Part shown: positions 56,514 through 64,000 of the stretch, in pieces
Layout: each line of letters begins with the position of its first letter
Numbering within the stretch: the first letter of the stretch is position 1
Origin: Poa pratensis
Taxonomy: Eukaryota; Streptophyta; Magnoliopsida; Poales; Poaceae
Assembly (NCBI GenBank): GCA_947311845.1
Contig: CAMZMU010000055.1
Location: 23,975,082 to 24,039,081 of the forward strand
Length of the DNA: 64,000 nt
Direction of reading: 5' to 3'
The notes under the pieces: generated by a model
Seen by the model: only the letters and a program-made list of their open reading frames with translations
Database searches by the model: none
What the model was told of the DNA's origin: nothing
Position numbers and translations under genes: made by a program

Positions 56514-58059
56514 TGATGTCTACGCACGCTTCTATTCTTGTAGACAGTGTTGGGCCTCCAAGTGCAGAGGTTTGTAGAACAGCAGCAAGTTTCCCTTAAG
56601 TGAATCACCCAAGGTTTATCGAACTCAGGGAGGTAGAGGTCAAAGATATCCCTCTCAAGCAACCCTGCAATTAAGATACAAGAAGTCTCTTGTGTCCCCA
56701 ACACACCCAATACACTTGTCAGGTGTATAGGTGCACTAGTTCGGCGAAGAGATATTAAAATACAAGTAATATGGATGATTATAAGTGGTAATTGCAATCT
56801 GAAATAAAAATGGCAGCAAGCAAACATGTAGCAGAACTGGTTGTAAACGGTGTTTCAATGCTTAGAAACAAGGCCTAGGGATCATACTTTCACTAGTGGA
56901 CACTCTCAACAATAATAATATAATTGAATACATAGATATTTCCTCTTCACTATGCTACTCTGAGTTATTCTCTCGTTGGATAACGAACACCAATCCACTG
57001 CGTAGGGCTATAAAGCACACCTTAAAGTCGCATTCCACATCTAGGAACCCCACACTGTCAACTTGAGCGCCCTAAATAGTACTAGACAAACACCGCAATT
57101 TCATAGAGACATCCAACGCAAATAATAACTCATGATAAGTATTCCTGTTATCTTTAGCCTAAGAGCCACACACGGGGCGCACACTGTCAACTTCGCACCG
57201 TGGGACAAAGGTGACTCCGGAGATTACATTAATAAAACCACTTGAGTAGCATATAAGATAATGAAGAGTACATCTATGGATTCAACTAGATTACAAAGCT
57301 CATGATCACATAAAGATCACACCATGAGAGAGAGATAAACCACATAGCTACCGGTAGAGCCCTCAGCCCCGATGAAGAACTACTCCCTCCTCATCATGGG
57401 AGGCAGCAACGGCGATGAAGATGGCGGTGGCGTCGATGGAGATGGCTCCGGGGGCAATTCCCCGTCCCGGCAAGGTACCGGAATAGGACCTTCTGACCCC
57501 CGAAACGAAGTTTCGTGGCGGCGGAGCACGGAGATGTATTCGGGAGTTTCGTCAATTGTGTTAGGGTTTACTCCGCGGGGGCAATTTATGGTCCAAAGGG
57601 CAGCTCCAGAAGGTTCCCGAGGCCACCACACGTGGCCTCGGCGCGGCCAGATTTAAATCTGGGCCAGCCGACTTGTCGGGCCTCTCCAGGCCGCATCCGA
57701 ACTCCGATGGAGATGAACCTTTTGTATAGATCGTGCGGCGGAAAATTCCCTGCAACTTTCCCGACTATACTTTTTCCATTTGACGTCGTCTTCAGGCCCG
57801 AACGTGACGATCTTTGAAAATAGTTTTCAGATAGATTTTTGGAAAGTCCCAATTTGACTCCAACAAGGTTTCCTTTGCCCAATTTTGATAATTCCTACAC
57901 ATTAAAGTGTAAAACAAGAACATTGTGCACTTTGGCAACTATTAGTAGGTTGGTACAATAAATATCATAATATGATATAAAGTGCATATAAAACATGTGG
58001 CAATTGATATAAAACAAGCATGGAACATCAAAAATTATAGATACGTTTGAGACGTATCA
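56514..58059 (-). repeat. E7 5' LTR (right in window), 1,546 bp
   Basis: Same ends as 49244-50787 and closely similar throughout. It borders the second ATTAA copy at 58060-58064. Confidence 0.95.
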
Positions 58060-58064
58060 ATTAA

Positions 58065-58565
58065 CCCGCGGCCCATGTTGATAAGTGCGACCTACTTAAC
58101 TCGCACCAGAAAAGGCCTGCATAGAAGCAAGCCCAATATCGCACCGCCACAAGGAGAAGAATCTAGAAGACGTGTCCCGGACGACGTAAGGAGGAAGTTA
58201 GTCTCCAAATAGGTTCCGGTTGATGTATTCCTTGTGGAGGAAGTTTCCTTTGTAACCTAGCGAGCCTCTGTGTATATAAAGAGGACTCGCAGGACTTAGA
58301 CGGGGTCGAGCGATCAAGCCCTAAACCCTAGTTCATACGGCGAGTACCAGATCGGATCGCCCCCATTATAACACCACATATATCATATCAATATCAATCT
58401 AGGATAGGCAGGAAGTAGGTCTTTTACCTCACATTGAGGGGGCCGAACCTGGGTAAATCTGTGTTCGTCCTTGTTCCTGCGATCCCAAGCTCGGAGACGT
58501 TTGACTCGCGTAATCCCACACCTTACGAAGTCATCCATGACATCTGACGTGACAAACCCACGACA
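58065..58565 (+). repeat. E6 right LTR, remaining 501 bp
   Basis: Continues the LTR from 49243 (26 + 501 = 527 bp, the same as the left LTR). It ends CCCACGACA before the second ACTAC. The differences from the left LTR are G/T in GGTTCCGG(T)(G/T)GATG and G/A in CCCATT(G/A)TAAC. Confidence 0.95.
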
Positions 58566-59216
58566 ACTACGGCAGTCAATTTCATAAAGTCCATCATATA
58601 CCGCTTCGGTGTACCAAACAGTATCATCACTACAAACTTCATAGCTGAAGAGTTTCGGTCTTTCTGCAAAGAGCAAGACATTATGCTCAACTACGCATAT
58701 GTGGCACACCCGCAGTCCAATGGACTCGTAACGAGCGGGTGCTTGGGTCGAAGAACTCCCATCTGTGCTATGGAGCCTACGCACAACTCCTAACGCTTCA
58801 ACACACTTCACCCCATTTTTCATGGTGTACGGCGCAGAGGCAATCCTGCCATCAGATGTAAGATTCAATGCACCAAGAGTCGAAGCATACAACGAAGAAG
58901 ACGCAGAAGAAGCACTCGAAGACGTAGTCGACTTGCTCGACGAAGCACGCGATACAGCTCTGGCTCGCACAGCCATCTATCAGCAGGATCTTCGCAACTA
59001 TCATAGCCATCGACTGCGCACCAGATTCTTCGTGGTGGGTGACCTAGTACTTCAACTGAAGCAAAAGAAGGTGCACAAGCTCGCCTCTCCATGGGAGGGA
59101 CCCTTCATCATCACCGAGGTCCTCGACGGCGACGCGTACAGGCTGAAGCATGCGAAGACAGGCGAACTTTCGCACAATCCATGGAACGTTGCGCACCTGC
59201 GCCGTTTCTATGCGTA
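58566..59216 (+). pseudogene. E5 integrase, C-terminal part (resumed after E6)
   Basis: After ACTAC the reading resumes (AVNFIKSIIYRFGVPNSIIT). The residues that should hold the second catalytic Asp (DNGxN) are missing: the text goes from IIT directly to TNF. After HPQSNGL about 100 bp containing the catalytic Glu and the following helix are also missing. The C-terminal part is intact from about 58765 (VLWSLRTTP, YGAEAILPSD, TRFFVVGDLVL, WEGPFIITEVL, LRRFYA) and stops at 59215-59217. The enzyme would be inactive even without E6. Confidence 0.87.
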
Positions 59217-59217
59217 G

Positions 59218-59698
59218 ATTGCTCAGTCGAACAATGTAATAGGCGATATGTCGGATGGCTGCAGGTTTCAGACGCGCTCTTTTCCTTACCAGGGTACCTA
59301 CGGGGGCTGGAAGGTTTTTAGTGAGGCGGCATGCGGCTTAACATTCAAAAATGGAATACAATCAATGTTTTCCCTATCTCTTTCCGTTTTCTAGTTGCAT
59401 AACTCGCAAGCAAAGCATAATAGCCGCACCCGAACACTCGGGGGCTGGGTGGAATAATTTCAGAAAACACAGCCGCACTCGAATACTCGGGAGCTGTGCC
59501 ATCATTAAGTTCATACTCAGAGCATTTCATAAACCCCACTCGAATACTCGGGGGCTGTGGAAACCGCAACATAAACAATTCATACAAGAAGCAAACTTAC
59601 ACTCGGGGGCTGCGCCCCGCAGATGTGTTACATATACATAAAGCACAAAGTTTTGTTCGACAACTTGGTACAAGCTTCTACACAAATGTACACTCGAC
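59218..59698. repeat. E5 spacer with repeated polypurine-like motifs
   Basis: Four copies of CTCGGGGGCT or one-base variants at 59437-59446, 59486-59495, 59547-59556 and 59602-59611. Most are preceded by cgcac(c/t)cgaa(c/t)a. The same motif is the E5 polypurine tract at the window end. No coding potential. Confidence 0.7.
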
Positions 59699-60527
59699 CT
59701 ACTCTACGGGTTCGTCCTTCGGTTGAACCCATTTCTCCTCCTCCTTCAGTACCTGATGAATCAGGACCAATGCGTCCACCCGAGTCTCTTTATAGTGCTC
59801 CTCCATAGGCACAGGACCACCACCTGGTACAGGAGCGGGTCCCATTGTAATCTTCTTTAGGTCAAGGTGAGGAAGGTGCGACCACACAAAGGCAAGAGCA
59901 ACGTTAGGCCCGCTAATCAGTTGCTCGCGCACAAACTTCTTGATCGCCTTGCCCTTTCGAAACTTCCTCAACAATGCCATGAGGCTCTGCGACGGTTCGT
60001 TCAAAGGGAATAAAGCGTCATGGACTCGGAGCAAAGCCAACCTGCAAGTTTCCAGTCGAATGGCGGTTCGCCACGCACGATCTAAGAGCTTCACCAAAAT
60101 GGCACTCCTTGCCCTGTCTGACCAAAAGGGGTGGGCGGCGTATTCCGCGCTACTCGCATGACTGTCGAGTCGGTCATGTATCCGCGCCTCCTCCTTCGGC
60201 TGGTCAAAACAAACACCTATGGCAAAATAAGGCAAACTTGTTACCACAGTCAACTTGTGTGCCAAGCCCACAATTCGATTTCCAAAAGAGCTTACATTCA
60301 AGCTGCAGGTTCACTCTCTCCAACTCCTCAAGCGAGAAAGTCTCCCGCTCTGTAGCTGGAGATGGCCTCGATTGCAGCTCTGCATATGCCTCTTGCATAT
60401 CCTTCAGCTCGCCGTTCACCTTTGAAAGCTTGAGCTGAAGGTAGTCCATAATTTTCTGGTCATTCACGCTTCGTGACTTCGAGGAGCCACCCACAACAGG
60501 GCCAGTCGATGCTTTAGAAGCTCGGTT
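59699..60527 (-). CDS. E5 antisense second module: coiled coil and C-terminal domain (two exons)
   Basis: Exon 60527-60296 (acceptor ...TGTAG, donor GTAAGC) encodes a coiled coil (KIMDYLQLKLSKVNGELKDM). It joins in phase 1 to exon 60216-59699 (acceptor ...CATAG). That exon encodes a domain like the one ending the main gene: LLRVHDALFPLNEPSQSL and FVREQLISGPNVAL here, against LGALHGSFFPGEKLPSSF and FCREQMVSGAQTTF at 61100-60940. The joined frame of 750 nt has no stop. It begins in phase 0, so exon 1 or exon 3 of the main gene (both ending in phase 0) could splice to it. It may be an alternative ending, or the remains of a duplicated gene. Confidence 0.6.
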
Positions 60528-60703
60528 CTACATTCAGAATAACTCAGAGCATAAGGGAAAATGAAGAGCTCAAGCAAAAGGCTCGGGGGCTACGCCTCCC
60601 GATTACTGAAGTTCATATTTCATAAAGCACAAATACGATGTCTGACGATTTACAGATAGCAAAAGCAAAATCATAAAATCCCTAACACTAGGCGGCAAAG
60701 GGG

Positions 60704-63342
60704 TCACTCGACAGTCATCGACTTCTTGGAGGAAGCCTTCTTCGCCTGAACCTTGGCTGCCCTGTTCTCAACAGCTGTTACAAGCTGTTGAGCATACTTT
60801 TTCGCGGCCTCCATCCAAGTGCCTAAACCGACGGTTTTGTCGTCAGGCCCCCTCGGGAACTTCGTCGTGACCTTGTCAAAATCTGCCTCGACTCCGTGCG
60901 CGAGCAACATGAGAAAAGTAGTCTGAGCACCACTTACCATTTGCTCGCGACAGAAATCGGCGATGGCAGTTCCTTCTGGCTTGAACAGCTCCACCAGTTC
61001 TGCAAATGAAGATGGAAGCTTTTCACCTGGGAAGAAGCTGCCGTGAAGGGCGCCCAAAGCACTCGACGCCTGCGTCAGCATCTCCCCTGCTCTACTACTG
61101 GTAACCTCTGCGACGGCTACACTTTCGTCAAGTGAAGCGCCAATGCTTTGCTTGCCATGAGCAGCAGGGCCATCCATCACGCCTAGCATAGCATGTACAC
61201 AGCATGATCAGCAGCATGTTACAAAAACTTCAAATATCTAAGGCAACGGCAAAATTGCGTACCAGTCAAAGTGGTGCTGGCAGCAGAGAGTCGACCAATT
61301 GCATTGTCCTCCCTAACTTCGGCTGCCTTCAGCCTCTTCTCCAGATCAGCGACTCGACGGGAAGCTTTGTTCAGCTCCTCTGCAGCGTCAGCAGCCGACT
61401 CTGCACAACACATAAGCATTTCAACATGCTGCAAAAAGAGATAGTTACATCACAACTTGAGTTCTCATTACAAGATACTTACTCTTAGCATCCTCGAGTT
61501 GCTGCTGCAGGGTGGCGGTTTCCGTCTCCATACGAACATACTTGGCGCCAGCCTTTAGCGGCTCTTGCACAAATGACTACAGCACAGCATGAGCAAATGC
61601 AGAACTCAATCACCGAGTCTATGAAAAAATTTCGCCCCTGATAATAATTCAACTGCCGCCATAAACTTACATGATCTAAGAAGGACGAAGTCGACGCGGG
61701 AACACCTGTTGCTGCTGCCTCCTCTTTGTCGGCTGCAACCTCAGGCTCGGGCGATGTAGCCGCGTCTGCAGCAGCCGGAGTCGCAGTGGTAGGCGGCTGT
61801 TCTGGTGGCAGACTGCGGGCAGTCGACGCCGCGCTACTCTTTTCCATCAGGGATGGCGGCGGCAAATCCTCGTCCGAGGACACGCTGTTTCACACATGCT
61901 AAGTAAACAACTTGGCGACGATCATAAAACGTCAAAATGCAAATGCACATCATACTTACTCTTCAGTGAGGTCGACCATTCGATCAGGTGCAAGCACACC
62001 CACGCTCGGGCGCGATTTCTTCGGTGGTCGCGGGGGGAGCGAGCGAATCGGAGGAACGTCGAGTGGCGCCATCATCGACTCCGTCTCGTTTCCTTCCTTC
62101 TCCTCCGAGTCAGCAGTATCTTCTTCCTCACGCGACCGCTTCTGCTTGGTCTGCACCTCAGAATCGCCTTCTTCAGGTTCTGGAGTCTCGGCGGGGGCGA
62201 CTGAGGTCACCTCATCATCTGAGCCAACTTCGAGTGGCTCATTATCCGGCACGGGGCCGCTCTCTGGCAGTGGAGGCATTGACTTGCAAATTTTGTGTTT
62301 CTACACATGGAAGTAGTAACAGAATTAAACACACGCATGCATAACATGGCAACTCACACTTGGTAGCGAGTGTTACCTGTGGCAGAGGGTTGCTAGCTTC
62401 ATAAGGAGGAACTGGCGAGTTCGTCTCGCAAGGCTCCTCATCAGTCAGCTTGGTAAGGCCTCTTACCAACTTCTCTACTTCCCCAGCAGACAGTTCCACT
62501 GCGAGCGAGCAGGTTGGGTCAGAAACCCCATTGTACGCCCACATGGCATGAACTCGAGCATGTAGAGGTTGCACTCGCCTCCTAAGGAAGGTGGCTAGCA
62601 AATGGATTTCAGTCATCTCCCGACCCACATTGGTCTGAAGCTTCAGCACCTTCTTCATCAGAAATTCAGCCTCTTTGGCTTCGACTCCGGTGGGTTGTGC
62701 GATCCAGGATGGCCTCTTGGCCACTGTGGCATCTGCGTCCAAAGGTGGCAATCCGCACGATTGGTTGCCAATGGTCACATCTTTGATGTAGAACCACTTC
62801 TGGCGCCACCCTTGCACAGATTCGACAAACTTAATCTTGAAGTACTCGACGTCAGGTCGAGTTTGCACTCTAAAACCGCCAGGTCCTTTGACGTTGTGCT
62901 GGCGCTTGACATTGAAGATGCGCCGAAACAGCCCAAAGTGGGGCGCAACGCCCAAGAAGCATTCGCAAAGAACGAAGAAACACGCAATGTGCAAAAGCCC
63001 ATTGGGGGTAAAATCGTGCAATTGCACCCCATAAACGTGCATCAGTGCACGAAGAAAATCATGAACAGGGAAGGAGAAGCCCCTGTTCATAAAATCCACA
63101 GAACAGACTCGCTCATTGGGGCCTGGGCGCGGGATTACCTCGGCGCCGGGGATGCGCACCTGCGTCGGGTCCGCAGGGATCATCCCTTCATTCCTCAGGC
63201 CGGTGAGCATCTGATTGCTCACCGCGGACTTGGTCCAGGCGCCCTTGGATCTTTTCAAATCACCGGCGGCGGCCTTGCCTGTGGCGCTGTCCGCCGAGGC
63301 GTTCACAGCGCTCCTGCCCTTGCGGGGAGCAGGCTTCGTCAT
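60704..63342 (-). CDS. E5 antisense gene: intact six-exon Transposase_28-like protein, 737 codons
   Basis: Exons 63342-62377, 62282-61960, 61884-61671, 61576-61483, 61400-61263 and 61182-60704. All introns are GT-AG and 75-94 nt long; three donors are GTAAGT. Lengths sum to 2,214 nt with phases 0,2,0,1,1 and no internal stop. Exon 1 has a basic N-terminus and the Transposase_28-like domain (ERVCSVDFMNRGFSFPVHDF, VQLHDFTPNGLL, FFVLCECFLGVAPHFGLF, KWFYIKD). Exon 2 is acidic with a PPKKSR patch, suggesting nuclear location. Exons 4-5 are a coiled coil (TATLQQQLEDAK; VADLEKRLKAAE). Exon 6 is the C-terminal domain with a Lys/Ser-rich end. I chose ATG 63342 because the TATA-like box lies about 100 nt upstream; an in-frame ATG at 63432 would leave no leader. 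Function is unknown; regulation of the element is only a guess. Confidence 0.82.
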
Positions 63343-63440
63343 CGTAATGGTGGGTGGCAAGAGCTTTGCTGTTAGGCTATGGCGATGCGCTAGGAGGAAG
63401 AAGAAGCAGCTGCGGCGAAGAACGAATGGCAAGTAAAAAC

Positions 63441-63449
63441 TTTATTTAC
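63441..63449 (-). promoter_or_regulatory. TATA-like box of the E5 antisense gene
   Basis: Minus-strand AGTAAATAAAG about 100 nt upstream of the ATG at 63342. The position agrees with E4 (25271-25279) and E6 (48984-48989). Confidence 0.42.
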
Positions 63450-64000
63450 TCCGCCGCGCCCTTTTAACCTCAACTCAAAAGAATCCGCACCGTTGATGCG
63501 AGATTGTGGGCAGAGTAGCATATCAAGCCATACACGTGGCAGCCTTGGAAAGCAACCGTCACCGGCCACGATGCCCACAACGCACGGGAATCTAGGAACC
63601 ATCATCACAATCCCGGAAAAATCGTGCCCGAGCGGTCAAATTCAGTCCAAACGGCACCGCCCTTGGTCAGCACTGCGGCGTGGGCCCACAAGCATGTCAT
63701 GTCCTATCAGTCATACCAAAGCACGCAATAGCGTGTCAGAAATTGCAGTCGAGGCAGGCGTCAGTGCTGACGTCACTTAAGTCTCGCACACGATGGATAT
63801 TTCGAGTCATCCAGCATTCAGAATCAAACGCCAGTCCTTCGACTGAGTAGCAAGCAAGCATATAAGTAGTCGACAGTTTCTTCGACTGCGTATACTACTC
63901 TCATCGGGAGCGTATCAAAAATTCTTCGGCTGACAATAAATGGGATAAACAGATTTGAGATTATCCTTCATTGAAAACAATACAGCACAATCTCGGGGGC
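63450..64000. other. E5 3' region up to the polypurine tract
   Basis: Non-coding upstream region of the antisense gene. It ends with the E5 polypurine tract CTCGGGGGC at 63992-64000. The 3' LTR should start within a few bases after the window. Confidence 0.7.

Larger units (their letters stand above)
49244..58059 (-). mobile_element. E7: gag-only Athila-like Ty3/Gypsy element (minus strand)
   Basis: An 8,816-bp element with LTRs of 1,544 and 1,546 bp and the target duplication ATTAA (49239-49243 and 58060-58064). Orientation is fixed by the tRNA-Asp type primer site next to the right LTR and the polypurine tract next to the left LTR. Internally only gag is found; about 3 kb to the polypurine tract is non-coding. 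It therefore depends on another element for RT and integrase. Hand count gives about 19 substitutions and about 9 small indels between its LTRs (about 1.2 % substitutions). Confidence 0.93.
40728..58565 (+). mobile_element. E6: non-autonomous Tat-type element with gag-protease and antisense gene, no RT or integrase
   Basis: The element has LTRs of 527 bp, the ACTAC duplication and the same primer site as E4. It carries gag and protease, a tandem-repeat spacer, the antisense gene, a polypurine tract (CTTGGGGGCTAA, 49206-49217) and the 3' LTR. Its own length, without E7, is about 9.0 kb. No RT, RNase H or integrase is present between the protease end at 44713 and the antisense gene. Two substitutions separate the LTRs by hand count (about 0.4 %), the lowest value in the window. 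It must have been moved by proteins from another element. Confidence 0.93.
34211..64000 (+). mobile_element. E5: Tat/Retand-type Ty3/Gypsy element with an intact antisense gene (right end outside)
   Basis: E5 starts at TGACAGGG in the E2 integrase (left flank CACGA) and reaches the last base of the window, which is its polypurine tract CTCGGGGGC. The 3' LTR must begin just beyond. Sense content is gag, protease, RT, two RNase H domains and integrase. The latter is cut at 40727 by E6 and resumes at 58566. The region 59699-63342 holds antisense exons. Visible length without E6 is about 11.9 kb. Sense genes carry stops, frameshifts and integrase deletions; the antisense exons carry none that I can see. 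Confidence 0.93.

Noticed and set aside
62602..63375. A 257-codon plus-strand frame opposite E5 antisense exon 1
   Set aside because: It is the complement of a conserved minus-strand exon; the conserved protein pattern and splice signals are on the minus strand only.
1..64000. tRNA or rRNA genes
   Set aside because: Only primer-binding sites resemble tRNA 3' ends; no cloverleaf-compatible sequence or rRNA segment was recognised.

Overview
The window is nuclear DNA from a grass. The evidence is densely nested plant LTR retrotransposons of the Copia, Athila-like and Tat/Retand-like lineages, tRNA-Asp type primer sites, and GC-rich host-like flanks. A Pooideae source is plausible because of the TGATACGTCTC-type LTR, but I cannot prove it. 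I see no complete host gene, rRNA, tRNA or CRISPR. Almost every recognisable coding stretch belongs to a mobile element.

Layout. 1-4357: 3' part of a Copia element (E1, + strand) with one LTR. 4358-9200: non-TE or very old DNA holding a 'tagcaaaa' repeat block, a GC-rich tract with tandem duplications, a decayed gag fragment and, at the right edge, a promoter-like stretch. 9201-34210: a second Copia element (E2, - strand). It is cut at its reverse-transcriptase catalytic codons by an Athila-like Gypsy element (E3, 10299-32756, target duplication CATCT). E3 carries a Mutator-like insert in its left LTR (11217-12293, 9-bp duplication) and a complete Tat-type element (E4, 14118-26196, duplication GTTAG). 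34211 to beyond 64000: another Tat-type element (E5) that also cuts E2. E5 is interrupted inside its integrase by E6 (40728-58565, duplication ACTAC), a Tat-type element without RT or integrase. E6 has E7 (49244-58059, duplication ATTAA) in its right LTR. E7 is an Athila-like, gag-only element on the minus strand. The nesting gives the order of insertion: E2, then E3 and E5; E4 and the Mutator-like insert after E3; E6 after E5; E7 last.

Most interesting content. All three Tat-type elements (E4, E5, E6) carry, between gag-pol and the 3' LTR, a multi-exon gene on the opposite strand. It encodes a protein resembling the 'putative gypsy type transposon' domain (Pfam Transposase_28) followed by charged, coiled-coil and C-terminal modules. 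In E5 the six exons join in frame through five GT-AG introns of 75-94 nt into an unbroken frame of 737 codons. E4 and E5 share the same series of intron phases (0,2,0,1,1). E6 has lost RT and integrase but still keeps this antisense gene beside gag-protease. Each copy has a TATA-like box about 100-140 nt upstream of its start. E5 also has a second, in-frame coiled-coil plus C-terminal module downstream, which could serve as alternative terminal exons.

Other signals: gag frames that begin inside the LTR and read through the primer-binding site in all three Tat families; an amber codon at the same protease/RT position in E4 and E5; LTR divergences that contradict the nesting order of E6 and E7; a covarying hairpin beside the polypurine tract of the Athila-like elements; and amplified polypurine-tract-like motifs inside E5 and E7. 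All alignments, divergence counts and splice models were made by eye.
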